From assembly GCF_001894985.1 (NCBI RefSeq), contig NZ_BCXG01000014.1, positions 62,001 to 126,000 on the forward strand: a stretch of DNA of 64,000 bases, in the 5' to 3' direction. This stretch comes from Rhodococcus tukisamuensis NBRC 100609. Its GTDB lineage: Bacteria; Actinomycetota; Actinomycetes; Mycobacteriales; Mycobacteriaceae. A model generated the notes under the pieces. It searched no databases. It saw nothing but the letters and a program-made list of their open reading frames with translations, and was not told where the DNA came from. The translations under genes and the position numbers were made by a program. Positions 24,813 to 33,176 of this stretch are shown piece by piece. Numbering within the stretch: position 1 is the first letter of the stretch; each line of letters begins with the position of its first letter.

Positions 24813-25595
24813 CTACGGGAGCACCGCGCCGCCGTCCACGTGCAGAGACTGCCCGGTGACGTTGGCCGCGTCGGCCGAGAGCAGGTACGCGACGGCTCCG
24901 GCGACGTCCTCGACGGTCTGCGGGCGCTTCATCGGGATGAGCTGGTCGACCATCCCGCCGAAGATCTGCTCGGGCGCCACCCCGGCGAGAGCCGGGTCGT
25001 GCTCGGCGAGCCAGCCGGCGGACTGTCGCCACATGTCCGTCCAGATCAGGCCGGGCAGAACCGCATTGACGCGAACGGAAGGGGCGAGCGCACGGGCCGA
25101 TGACTGGGTCAACGCCAGCACGGCCGCCTTCGACGAGCCGTACGCGGTCAGCAACTCGTGCCCGTTCCGGGCCGCGATCGAGGAGAAGTTGACCACGGCC
25201 CCTTCACGACCACGCGTGGCCAGCTCCGCGGCGAAGGCCTGGATGGCGAAGAAGACCCCACGGACGTTGACCGCGTACGTCTTGTCCCAGGTGTCCACGT
25301 CGAGTGCGTCGTACTGCCGGAATCCGCCGAGCCCGGCCACGTTGACGAGACCGTCGAGGTCGTCGTGCGCGGCGAAGGCTTCCGCGACGGCCGCCCGCAG
25401 CGCACCCACGTCGCAGATGTCCACCACGTGGGTGGTCACTGTCACCCCGCGGGACCCCACTGCGACAGCGGTTTCCGCCAGCCGCTCCCTGTCGATGTCG
25501 AACAGTGCCAGACCCCGGCCGTCGGCGGACATCCGTTCGGCGACACCGCGCCCGAGGCCGCCTCCGGCACCCGTGACGAGGACCGCGCCCGCCAT
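24813..25595 (-). CDS. Short-chain dehydrogenase/reductase
   Basis: A 260-residue classical SDR. The cofactor motif is VTGAGGGLGRGVA (about 7-19), NVAGLGG takes the NAG position, the catalytic Ser lies in NFSSIAA, and YGSSK (about 150-154) gives Tyr and Lys. The ending GQSLHVDGGAVLP is typical. Asp at the end of the second strand (ALFDIDRER) suggests NAD rather than NADP. It starts right after the cupin gene's stop and shares its operon, so it probably oxidises or reduces a ketone or alcohol that is the cupin's substrate or product. Confidence 0.85.
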   Translation of the reverse strand: MAGAVLVTGAGGGLGRGVAERMSADGRGLALFDIDRERLAETAVAVGSRGVTVTTHVVDICDVGALRAAVAEAFAAHDDLDGLVNVAGLGGFRQYDALDVDTWDKTYAVNVRGVFFAIQAFAAELATRGREGAVVNFSSIAARNGHELLTAYGSSKAAVLALTQSSARALAPSVRVNAVLPGLIWTDMWRQSAGWLAEHDPALAGVAPEQIFGGMVDQLIPMKRPQTVEDVAGAVAYLLSADAANVTGQSLHVDGGAVLP

Positions 25596-26180
25596 CTAGC
25601 GGCCCGTCCGAGCAGGCAGGTGCGCGACCGCATCGTTCGCCGCGGCGAGGTCGTAGAGCAGCTCGTGCGTGATGACCCCGGCGACGGTGCCGTCCTCGTT
25701 GTACCCGACGATCGGCCCGTGGAAGATGCCGAACATCAGGGACTCCACCTCCTGCTTGGGCAGATGCACGATGCCGGACGGTTCGTAGATGTAGTGGTTG
25801 GGGCCGATGGATTCGGCCTCGCCCTCGTACGCCCAGCGGCCGAAGATGTTGAACGCCTCCGCGGCGCCGCAATGCATGTGCAGCGGCGCCTGCGCGTTCT
25901 CCGCCACGTACAGCAGGATCGAGGCCGCACCGGTGGTCTCGTTGATGTTCAGGAGCTTGAAAGACGTACCCGGCATCGGGAACGGGGTCCACGGGATGTC
26001 GTCGCAGTTGTTGACCCGGGAGGCGAGGCTGAGCGTCGGCCCGGTCACCAGGGAGCTCGCGCGAGCGAAGACCTCTGCGACCGGAGCGTTGGACTGCGGG
26101 TCGATCTCGGGACCCGTCAGTTGCGGGCGGATCGGATCGACCACACGGGCATCGTCATGGTGAGTGGCGTTGACAGACAT
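25596..26180 (-). CDS. Cupin protein, 2,4'-dihydroxyacetophenone-dioxygenase-like
   Basis: A 194-residue cupin. The first motif is PLHMHCGAAEAFNIFGRW (His pair and Glu as metal ligands, about 97-114) and the second has IYEPSGIVHLPKQEVESLMFGI. The segment DDIPWTPFPMPGTSFKLLNI recurs almost unchanged in the second cupin at 30450, as DDIPWTDWLMPGTQFKLLY. Such proteins are annotated as 2,4'-dihydroxyacetophenone dioxygenase-domain proteins; some cleave carbon-carbon bonds with O2, most are untested. AAGGAGG stands seven bases before the ATG at 26178-26180. Divergent from a LysR gene that probably regulates it. Confidence 0.8.
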   Translation of the reverse strand: MSVNATHHDDARVVDPIRPQLTGPEIDPQSNAPVAEVFARASSLVTGPTLSLASRVNNCDDIPWTPFPMPGTSFKLLNINETTGAASILLYVAENAQAPLHMHCGAAEAFNIFGRWAYEGEAESIGPNHYIYEPSGIVHLPKQEVESLMFGIFHGPIVGYNEDGTVAGVITHELLYDLAAANDAVAHLPARTGR

Positions 26181-26244
26181 CGGATTTCCTCCTTGATTCG
26201 GGGACCCACCCATGCTCCGATGTGGCGGCCGTCACGTCCATGAC

Positions 26245-26273
26245 GTATTCTCGCCCGATCGTTAGACGAATAC
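26245..26273. promoter_or_regulatory. Inverted repeat between the LysR gene and the cupin-SDR operon
   Basis: GTATTC (26245-26250) and GAATAC (26268-26273) are perfect arms 17 bases apart, with ATTC-N17-GAAT inside the T-N11-A style expected for LysR sites. The location, 16 bases before the LysR start, suits divergent control. Confidence 0.45.
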
Positions 26274-26288
26274 CTAAGGTCGTGCACG

Positions 26289-27191
26289 ATGGATCTGAAC
26301 CTACGGCTCGTGCGCTACTTCGTGACTGTCGCCGACGCCGGGACCTTCACGAAAGCAGCTGAGCAACTGCACATTGCGACGCCGTCACTGAGTCAGCAGG
26401 TACGCAAGCTCGAAGAGACACTGGGCGTCTCACTGCTCGAGCGTGACCACCGCGGAGCTCGCCTCACCGAGGCCGGGCAGGACTTCCTCGAAGAGAGCCG
26501 GGCGCTGTTGGCCGCCGCCGAATCTGCGGTCGGCGCGGCCCGTCGCCACAAGCGCAGCTCGTCCGGGAAGGTGCGCCTCGGATTCCTGGCCGGCGGCGCC
26601 GGGGAGCTGACCCGTCCGATTGTCGACGAGTTCCATCGACGAGAACCCGAAGTGGAACTGGAACTGACACAGCTGGCGTGGGGGGACGAGCTGTCGGCGT
26701 TGACCTCCGGTCGGGTCGACATGGTCGTCGCCCGCCCGCCTCTCGAGTCGCACCCCCGGCTACGCCGGGTCGTTCTGTTCGAGGAGCCTCGTGTCCTGCT
26801 GATGGCACACGACCACCCGCTGGCCCGCCGGCGGAAGCTACGGATCGTCGACCTCGCCGACGTCGTCCAGGTGGACACCCGCGAGGGGACCCGGGACTGG
26901 CGCAACTGGTGGTCGATCGATCCGCGGCCGGACGGCACACGTCCCACCTACGGCCCCATGGTGAACAGCATCGAGGAGATGGTCCAGGTCGTCGCGACCA
27001 CCGATGCGGTTGCGATCACCGGCGCAGGGGTGGCCAGCCTGTTCCGGCGAACGGACACCACCGCACGACCCATCGTGGACGCCGCACCGTCGACCGTCGA
27101 ACTCGTTTTCCTGGCCTCGGACCTGCCCCGTGCCGTCGAACGTTTCGTGGCGGTTGCGCTCGGGCTGAGTGCAGTCCTCGGCACCCGCTGA
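26289..27191 (+). CDS. LysR-family transcriptional regulator
   Basis: A 300-residue LysR protein with the N-terminal winged HTH (RYFVTVADAGTFTKAAEQLHIATPSLSQQVRKLEE, divided between about 9 and 43) and a periplasmic-binding-like effector domain (about 92-295). It is divergent from the cupin-SDR pair and is the likely activator. It resembles the second LysR at 29483 in the effector domain: both contain a WW/FW-x-x-x-PRPDGTR motif, suggesting related ligands. Confidence 0.88.
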   Translation: MDLNLRLVRYFVTVADAGTFTKAAEQLHIATPSLSQQVRKLEETLGVSLLERDHRGARLTEAGQDFLEESRALLAAAESAVGAARRHKRSSSGKVRLGFLAGGAGELTRPIVDEFHRREPEVELELTQLAWGDELSALTSGRVDMVVARPPLESHPRLRRVVLFEEPRVLLMAHDHPLARRRKLRIVDLADVVQVDTREGTRDWRNWWSIDPRPDGTRPTYGPMVNSIEEMVQVVATTDAVAITGAGVASLFRRTDTTARPIVDAAPSTVELVFLASDLPRAVERFVAVALGLSAVLGTR

Positions 27192-27335
27192 CCCTCCGTG
27201 GGAACTTCTCGAAGTTGGCGCGCGCGGCGTCATTGCGACGCAAGGGTTCCCGCAGATCATCGGGCGATCTGACGCGGATCGGGCTCCAGCTCGCGGGCCG
27301 CGACTCCGACGATCCCTGACAGCACGCCCTCCGCA

Positions 27336-28748
27336 TCACCGACCCGAACCGGAGACGGAGTCCGCGACGGGGCGCGATGCCTGCGCGACGACGAACAGAA
27401 AGAGCCCACAGGCGGTGACGAGAAGCCAGGCGGGGCCTGACGCGTGCGCGAATTGCGCCGGACCGACGCCGGAGACAATGCTGCCTGCGACGGCGATACC
27501 GACCGCCGCACCGAACTGGCGAGCAGTGGATGTGATCGCGCCGGCGACACCGGCGCGATCCGGCGGGAGCCCGCCGACCGCGGTGTTGGTGATCGGGGCA
27601 TTGGCGAAACCGAAACCGATGCCAATGAGCAGATAGGCCGTCAGGAGCCATATGACTCCGGTGCCGCTGTCGAGAGCGAGAAGCAACAGTCCCCCGGCCG
27701 TGATGAAGCCGCCGGCCAGCGCGAGGGGTGGTCTCGGTCCGAGGCGCCCGACCAGGTGGCCCGACAGTGGTGCACACACGGTCGCCCCGAGGGCGAGGGG
27801 CAGGGTGGCCGCGCCGGCGGCCAGCGGCGTCAATCCGCGGGCCTGTTGCAGATACAGCGTGCTGATCAGCAACGTCACGTTCAGCGCGACGAACACTGCC
27901 ACCGCCCCCACCACCGCACTGGTGAAGGCCGGCCTGCGAAACAAATGCAGATCCATCAACGGCTCGGGTCGGCGAGATTCGAGCCTGCCGAACGCGACTG
28001 CCGCACCGGCGACGCCGGCGTACGCGGCCAGCGCCGCCGGCGAAACCCAACCGATTCGCGGCCCCTCGATCAGCACGCCGACGGACACACCGACAATGAC
28101 CGCGAGCAGGGCCTGACCGGGCACGTCCAGGCTCCGGGGCTGCTGCGCTCGCGACTCCGGCACGAACACCGCGCTCAGCACCAGAGCGATCACGATGATC
28201 GGCGCGTTGATCCAGAACGCCGATCGCCAGCCCCAAACCGAGATGAGCGCACCACCCACGACGGGCCCCACCGCCATGCTGAGCCCGAAGACCGACGCCC
28301 AGACACCGATGGCCCGTGCCCGCTGCTTCGGATCGGAGAACGCATTCACGACGATTGCAAGGGCCACGGGGCTGAGCATCGATCCGCCCACACCCTGAAC
28401 AACGCGGGCCGCGGCGAGCGCGCCGAGCGAAGGGGCGAGTGCGCAGGCCAACGAGGCGACCGCGAACACCGCCAATCCGAGTTGGAACACCCGCCGTCGT
28501 CCGAATCGGTCGGCCAGCGCCCCGGAAGAGATCAGGAGGCCGGCAAGGGCAAGGGTGTACGCATCCACGATCCACTCGAGGCTGCGCACGTCCGCGCCCA
28601 GGTCCTGCCCGATCGCGGGCAGGGCAACATTGACGACTGTCGTGTCCATCCCCACGACGAACATGCTCGAACAGCAGACCGCCAGCACCGTCCACTGTCG
28701 ACGCGGGCTCAACCCCGGTGGGGCGAGGAGTGTCGTCTCGTTCGTCAT
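27336..28748 (-). CDS. MFS drug/solute exporter, DHA2 (14-TM) type
   Basis: A 470-residue membrane transporter. The N-terminal helix has VVGMDTTVVNVALPAIGQDL (DHA2 motif D1), motif A is LADRFGRRRVF (about 77-87), and motif C is in VFGLSMAVGPVVGGALI. About 14 hydrophobic segments fit the EmrB/QacA class that exports aromatic or lipophilic compounds with proton antiport. ATG at 28746-28748 is chosen; a start nine codons upstream is possible but would overlap the regulatory region. It is divergent from an XRE-cupin regulator and probably its target. Confidence 0.85.
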   Translation of the reverse strand: MTNETTLLAPPGLSPRRQWTVLAVCCSSMFVVGMDTTVVNVALPAIGQDLGADVRSLEWIVDAYTLALAGLLISSGALADRFGRRRVFQLGLAVFAVASLACALAPSLGALAAARVVQGVGGSMLSPVALAIVVNAFSDPKQRARAIGVWASVFGLSMAVGPVVGGALISVWGWRSAFWINAPIIVIALVLSAVFVPESRAQQPRSLDVPGQALLAVIVGVSVGVLIEGPRIGWVSPAALAAYAGVAGAAVAFGRLESRRPEPLMDLHLFRRPAFTSAVVGAVAVFVALNVTLLISTLYLQQARGLTPLAAGAATLPLALGATVCAPLSGHLVGRLGPRPPLALAGGFITAGGLLLLALDSGTGVIWLLTAYLLIGIGFGFANAPITNTAVGGLPPDRAGVAGAITSTARQFGAAVGIAVAGSIVSGVGPAQFAHASGPAWLLVTACGLFLFVVAQASRPVADSVSGSGR

Positions 28749-28814
28749 CTGCCGTACCCGGCGGTGTCTGTCCATCCCCGAATGGTCGCGGCGTGGCCCG
28801 CCGACGGCCCAGCG

Positions 28815-28835
28815 ATTTTGCGAAGACCGCAAAAT
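28815..28835. promoter_or_regulatory. Operator candidate overlapping the start codon of the XRE-cupin gene
   Basis: ATTTTGCG-AAGAC-CGCAAAAT is a perfect 8-bp inverted repeat whose right arm includes the first two bases of the ATG at 28834. It lies in the 85-bp gap shared with the MFS exporter, so one dimer could control both directions. Confidence 0.65.
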
Positions 28836-29460
28836 GGTGGTCGTGGACGGCGACGTGGAACGGATCATCGACGACATCGGCCCCCGGCTGCGCAGACTGC
28901 GCAACGACCGAGGCCTCACCTTGGAGTCCCTGTCGGCCGAGACCGGGATCTCCGTCAGCGCGCTGTCCCGGCTCGAGTCCGGCAAGCGCCGGCCCACCCT
29001 CGACCTGCTGATTCCGCTTGCGCGCGCACATCGCGTCGCGATCGAACAGCTGATCGCCGCGCCTGCCACGGGAGATCCCCGTGTCCACCTCACCCCGATC
29101 CGCAAACGCCGCGGCACCACCCTGGTACCGCTGACGCAATTCCCGGGCCGCGTGCAGGTGTTCAAGGAGGTGCTCGCCCCCCGCGAGCCGAAGCTGGTGA
29201 CCCACGCCGGCTACGAGTGGCTGTACGTCCTGGCGGGCGAACTGCGCCTCATCCTCGGTGAGCGCGAATTCATCCTTCGCCCAGGCGAAGTCGCCGAGTT
29301 CGATACCAGTGAGCCGCACTGGTTCGGCCCCGGGGACTCGAACGCAGTCGAGATCCTGCACCTGTTCGGACCGCGGGGCGAACAGGCTGTCGTCCGCACG
29401 CGATCACCAGCCGCGCCCACCCCGGAGGCCGAATTCCACCGCGCCGATCGCACGACGTGA
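28834..29460 (+). CDS. XRE-type HTH regulator with C-terminal cupin domain
   Basis: A 208-residue regulator with an HTH (about 13-65; LRRLRNDRGLTLESLSAETGISVSALSRLESGKRRP, in shorter pieces) and a cupin sensor (about 100-190; VTHAGYEWLYVLAGELRLILG and LRPGEVAEFDTSEPHWFG). Proteins of this architecture bind a small metabolite in the cupin and repress a neighbouring efflux or catabolic gene. The palindrome at 28815-28835 covers its start codon, indicating tight autoregulation and a very short or absent leader. Confidence 0.88.
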   Translation: MVVVDGDVERIIDDIGPRLRRLRNDRGLTLESLSAETGISVSALSRLESGKRRPTLDLLIPLARAHRVAIEQLIAAPATGDPRVHLTPIRKRRGTTLVPLTQFPGRVQVFKEVLAPREPKLVTHAGYEWLYVLAGELRLILGEREFILRPGEVAEFDTSEPHWFGPGDSNAVEILHLFGPRGEQAVVRTRSPAAPTPEAEFHRADRTT

Positions 29461-29482
29461 GCGCGTGGACGAAGCCCGAGCT

Positions 29483-30391
29483 TCACCCCACTGGCCGCTC
29501 GAGCGCTACCTGGCGACAGGCCTCACCGATCGCATCCTGAAGCGTTGCCAGCTCCGGCCTGCGGTTGCCTTCCAACGTGCACAGGGTGACCACGCTCGGG
29601 CTGATGTCCTCGATCGGCACGAAGCTGACCAACGGATGGCGGTAGTACATGGGCAGCGACGCCGGCGTGGTGGCGACCCCTGCGCCGGCGGCGACCGCTT
29701 CGAGTAGTTCTTCCACGGTCGACACCGCAAGGCTCGGTTCGGCTCGGGTGCCGTCCGGCCGCGGGTTCACCATCCAGAAGTCGGTCCATTCCGGCGGCCC
29801 GCCGCTGCTGCTGATGAACGGCTCTGCGGCAATCTCGGCGAACCGGATCGACTCCCGGGCGGCCAACGGGTGGTCGTGCGCAAGCACGGCCACCCGTCGC
29901 TCGGACAGAAGTCGCCGGCGCCGGACTCCCTCGGCAGGAAACGGTTCGCGAACGAAGACCGCGTCGATGTCGCCGGCCAGCAGTGGCGCCAGTTGTTGGC
30001 TCCACTCGAGATGATGCAACCTCACCTGCAGATCCGGATCGGCGGAGCGGAGCCGATCCAACACGGCCGTGGTGAGCTGACCGGCACCGGTTGCCATGAA
30101 CCCGATGTCGATGCTGCGACGGCCCAGGCGGACCGATTCACGCCACCGCAGAAGGCTCTCGTTGGCGGCCACGACGGCGCGTGCCTGCGGGATCAGCGCG
30201 CGCCCGGCTTCGGTCAGCTCGACGTGTCGGGAGTTGCGTTCGAAGAGCAGGAAACGCAGGTCCTTCTCCAGCCGGGACACCTGCTGACTGAGCGCCGGTC
30301 CGGTCATGTGCAGCTGCGCGGCGGCGCGTCCGAAGTGCAGCTCGTCTGCCACGGCGAGGAAACACCGAAGCGCCTGCGGCGAGACATACAT
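29483..30391 (-). CDS. LysR-family transcriptional regulator
   Basis: A 302-residue LysR protein: HTH at about 5-62 with FGRAAAQLHMTGPALSQQVSRLE, effector domain about 90-295. It is downstream of and codirectional with the second cupin gene and the zinc dehydrogenase, which it may control. The segment WTDFWMVNPRPDGTRAEPSLAV parallels DWRNWWSIDPRPDGTRPTYGPMV in the other LysR, indicating duplicated regulators that go with duplicated cupins. Confidence 0.87.
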   Translation of the reverse strand: MYVSPQALRCFLAVADELHFGRAAAQLHMTGPALSQQVSRLEKDLRFLLFERNSRHVELTEAGRALIPQARAVVAANESLLRWRESVRLGRRSIDIGFMATGAGQLTTAVLDRLRSADPDLQVRLHHLEWSQQLAPLLAGDIDAVFVREPFPAEGVRRRRLLSERRVAVLAHDHPLAARESIRFAEIAAEPFISSSGGPPEWTDFWMVNPRPDGTRAEPSLAVSTVEELLEAVAAGAGVATTPASLPMYYRHPLVSFVPIEDISPSVVTLCTLEGNRRPELATLQDAIGEACRQVALERPVG

Positions 30392-30418
30392 GCTTCACCT
30401 CGCACACCATCGGTTGGA

Positions 30419-30444
30419 GAATCGGCTGTCAGGTTAGCCGATTC
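30419..30444. terminator. 9-bp inverted repeat between cupin 2 and the LysR gene
   Basis: GAATCGGCT (30419-30427) and AGCCGATTC (30436-30444) are perfect arms with an 8-base loop, starting six bases after the cupin stop on the minus strand. Either an intrinsic terminator without T-run or an operator of the downstream LysR gene. Confidence 0.45.
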
Positions 30445-30449
30445 GGCGG

Positions 30450-30983
30450 CTACCCGATCGCCTGGGCGTGCATGTCCTGAGACGGATCGGTGGCGTAGTC
30501 GACCAGTTGGAGCTTCTCGACGGCGCCGTTGTCACGCGCCATGTAGTAGTGCAGTCGGGCGTCGGCGACGACCCCGAGTCCGCCGTCGGGCAGGTAACCG
30601 GCGATCGGGCCCTCGACCATGGCGAGCATGACGCAGCCGTCCGGGGCAATCGGCGTGTGCACGGCGCCGGCTACCTCGCAGGTGTACATACCGGCCATGC
30701 CGGGATCGTCCTCCTCGTAATAGAATCCGCCTTCCAGTAGATATGCCTGCACATTTCCCATATGCCAATGCGGAGTGGCAACAGTTCCGGGATCCACTTT
30801 CAGAATGAGCGTGAATGCGCCGGACACGAGGTTGCAGTACAGAAGCTTGAATTGCGTTCCGGGCATCAGCCAGTCGGTCCACGGAATGTCGTCGGGGTCG
30901 ACGAATTCCTTTCTGGCACCCTTCGGCGTGACGCCGGGGTCGGTCATCCAGAATGTCGGTCCGAGGTTCGAGGCAGCGGTCAT
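30450..30983 (-). CDS. Second cupin protein, 2,4'-dihydroxyacetophenone-dioxygenase-like
   Basis: A 177-residue cupin. Motif 1 is TPHWHMGNVQAYLLEGGFYYEE (His pair, about 69-90); motif 2 has GAVHTPIAPDGCVMLAMVEGPIAGY. It is a clear paralogue of the cupin at 25596 (shared DDIPW and MPGTxFKLL blocks, same GPIxGY loop). It follows a zinc-type dehydrogenase by 39 bp. The two cupins may attack related acyl or hydroxy-ketone substrates, or one may be a regulator or isomerase; the sequence alone does not decide. Confidence 0.78.
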   Translation of the reverse strand: MTAASNLGPTFWMTDPGVTPKGARKEFVDPDDIPWTDWLMPGTQFKLLYCNLVSGAFTLILKVDPGTVATPHWHMGNVQAYLLEGGFYYEEDDPGMAGMYTCEVAGAVHTPIAPDGCVMLAMVEGPIAGYLPDGGLGVVADARLHYYMARDNGAVEKLQLVDYATDPSQDMHAQAIG

Positions 30984-31022
30984 GGGCTTCTCTTTCTATT
31001 CCGTGGTTGGGGTTTCGGTCCG

Positions 31023-32081
31023 TCAGCCGACTGCGGTCATGTCGACCAGGATCTTGATGGCTGTCTGGTCCTTGAGCGGACCGAACCCGTCGGTGATGAG
31101 GTCCTCGAATGCGATCGTCTGCACCCAACTCTCCAGCGGGTACGCCCCCCGAGCCATGAGCTCGATGGTCTCCGGGTAGTCGCGGCAGTACGCGATGGAG
31201 CCGACGATCTCGCACTCGTTGAACAGGATCTCGGTGGGGTTGAACTCGACCGGCTTCTGATGCACCGCGACGACCACGACTCGGCCGTGTCGAGCCGTCG
31301 AGCGGACTGCGTTCAGGAAAGTGGCCGGCACGCCGGCAGTCTCGAACGACCTCGCGACACCGGCTCCATCGGTGTGCGCGCGCAGTTCCGCGACGACATC
31401 CGTCTCATTGGGATCGATGACCTTCGTCGCTCCGACAGCTTCGATCGCCGCGCGCCGGGCCGCCGACGGCTCGATCACGGTGATGTCCTCGATGCCTATG
31501 GCCCGCAACGCCAGAAACACCCCGATTCCGATGGGACCGGCCCCATGAACCGCGACACTGTTCCCCGGCGCGACATCGCCACGATGCACGGCGTGCAGGG
31601 CCACGGCGAGGGGTTCGATCAATGCCCCGTCCCGGGTGCTCATCCCGTCGGGAAGCCGATAGACGTGATCAGCGTCGACGACCGCATACTGTCCGAGTCC
31701 ACCCCCACCCGCCCAGCTGTAGCCGACTGCGGCGATGCTGCTGCAGAGGTTGTACGAGCCGGCCAGACAGGCCGCGCATCGTCGACAGTTGACGGTGGGC
31801 TCTACCGCCACAGCGTCGCCGACCGACAACCCGTCAACCTCTGAACCTATCGCCACGACCTCGCCGGAAAACTCGTGACCGAGGACGACAGGGACGCTCA
31901 CCCCAGTGAGAGGATGCGGCGTGATCGGCGCCATCATGGGCGCGTGGTAATACTCGTGCAGATCACTTCCGCACAGGCCGTTGAAATGAACTCGAACTTT
32001 TACCTGACCAGGACCTGCAATAGGCTCCGGAATATCGTCGAAGCGAATATCCCCAACTCCGTGATAGCGGGCTGCCTTCAT
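31023..32081 (-). CDS. Zinc-containing alcohol dehydrogenase, 2,3-butanediol dehydrogenase-like
   Basis: A 352-residue medium-chain dehydrogenase. Catalytic zinc ligands are Cys in NGLCGSDLHEY (about 35-45) and GHEFSGEV (His-Glu). Structural zinc cysteines are in NCRRCAACLAGSYNLC. The Rossmann motif GAGPIGIGVF is at about 170-179. It resembles (R,R)-butanediol/acetoin dehydrogenases, which act on vicinal diols and hydroxy ketones, matching the dihydroxyacetophenone-like theme of the adjacent cupin. ATG at 32079-32081 is chosen over one five codons upstream because GGGAG lies eight bases ahead. Confidence 0.86.
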   Translation of the reverse strand: MKAARYHGVGDIRFDDIPEPIAGPGQVKVRVHFNGLCGSDLHEYYHAPMMAPITPHPLTGVSVPVVLGHEFSGEVVAIGSEVDGLSVGDAVAVEPTVNCRRCAACLAGSYNLCSSIAAVGYSWAGGGGLGQYAVVDADHVYRLPDGMSTRDGALIEPLAVALHAVHRGDVAPGNSVAVHGAGPIGIGVFLALRAIGIEDITVIEPSAARRAAIEAVGATKVIDPNETDVVAELRAHTDGAGVARSFETAGVPATFLNAVRSTARHGRVVVVAVHQKPVEFNPTEILFNECEIVGSIAYCRDYPETIELMARGAYPLESWVQTIAFEDLITDGFGPLKDQTAIKILVDMTAVG

Positions 32082-32213
32082 TCTTAGAACTCCCATGTTC
32101 GAGACTCATACAGGTTCCGACGTGATGTGGACAACAATCGCACCGGGCGGGTAGGGAAGTCCAGGTACTTTCTTTCGTGTATCGATAAGCCGCGCTTACC
32201 GATCGGAAAAAGG

Positions 32214-32337
32214 TCGAGCGGCCGACACGGACGGTGGAACGGCCTTCGCCGAAGACGACGTCACGGTCCCAGTGCAGCCGGTTCTCGATTCCCCAGGGAC
32301 CTCGGATCCAGGCCGCGGCCTGTTGTGGATCGGTCTC
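32214..32337 (-). pseudogene. ISAs1-family transposase remnant
   Basis: Reading from about 32337 downward gives AWIRGPWGIENRLHWDRDVV, then FGEGRSTVRVGRS, the hallmark C-terminal block of ISAs1-type DDE transposases (W-x-IEN-x-LHW-x-RDV-x-F-x-E). No start, no N-terminal domain and no terminal repeats were found; only about 40 codons remain. It directly abuts the stop of the next gene, marking an old insertion or deletion endpoint. Confidence 0.7.
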
Positions 32338-33145
32338 ATTGCCCCTCCCGCCTGCTGATTGCGGTGATGACCTCGCCCGTGGGTGACCCGGACTTGCCGA
32401 CGGTGGTGACCGCCTGCCGGTACCGGGTGGTGGCGCCGTCCGGGCGACGCTCGAACAGGTCGACCGCGTATGCGCCCTCCCCCGTCCGTTTGACCACGAC
32501 GCAGTGCGTCGTGCCGACCGGGATCGACTCCGTGATTCCCCGGGTCAGGACCTCCGCGGATCCGACCCGCGCGTTCTCTGCCACGAAGGTCCGGGCCTTG
32601 GCCCCGTCCCGTGCCCCGTAGTAGGCGTCCTCGAACCCCGCGATCGCGGCCGCCCCCGGATCCGGCGAGTCCACGGTGGCGGGCTCGCCCGGGGCGAGTC
32701 CCGCACACCACAGATCCTCCGCCGACGCGGGAACCGTTGCCGCCCAGCCTGATTCGTCGGCGCCAACGCCCACTCCGGACTGCTCGGCTGCCGCGACCGC
32801 GGAGTCCTCGCTCGGCCCGGACCGGTCCCCGAGGGTCACCGCCGCGAACACCCCACCGGCGACGAGGAGTGCCACAGCAGCAATCGCCGGGACACCCCGG
32901 CGCCGTCGACGAGTGGACGCCGCCAGCGGCCCGGACACCGACCCTGCGACATAGGCGGTCAGCTCGCCCTCGGCCGGCGGCACCCGCTCGGGCCCGTCCG
33001 ATGAATCCGCCTGTGACGCTTCCACGCTCGCCGCATCGATCGCGCCAGCGCGCGGCTTGGCGCCGCCGCCACCGACATCCGGCGTGGACTCCGCGGCCGC
33101 GAACCAGTCGTCGCGGACGCTCTGCCAGGTCGGACGCGTACCCAC
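32336..33145 (-). CDS. Single-pass membrane protein, unknown function
   Basis: A 269-residue protein with a cytoplasmic acidic N-terminus (1-79), an arginine cluster (79-83), one transmembrane helix (about 84-106) and an exported domain (about 107-269) with a conserved-looking part SAEDLWCAGLAP and ending VGKSGSPTGEVITAI. Topology resembles mycobacterial anchored proteins of unknown role or anti-sigma-like proteins, but no sigma factor is near. It follows the glycine-zipper protein after 31 bp on the same strand, so the two probably act together at the cell envelope. GTG start. The stop borders a transposase remnant. Confidence 0.7.
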   Translation of the reverse strand: MGTRPTWQSVRDDWFAAAESTPDVGGGGAKPRAGAIDAASVEASQADSSDGPERVPPAEGELTAYVAGSVSGPLAASTRRRRRGVPAIAAVALLVAGGVFAAVTLGDRSGPSEDSAVAAAEQSGVGVGADESGWAATVPASAEDLWCAGLAPGEPATVDSPDPGAAAIAGFEDAYYGARDGAKARTFVAENARVGSAEVLTRGITESIPVGTTHCVVVKRTGEGAYAVDLFERRPDGATTRYRQAVTTVGKSGSPTGEVITAISRREGQ

Positions 33146-33176
33146 GCTGCCGGAACTCCCCTCCCCGCCGCGACCG

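Noticed and set aside
27016-29361. 781-codon minus-strand frame over LysR, MFS and XRE-cupin genes
   Set aside because: No recognisable domain; overlaps three genes with clear motifs.
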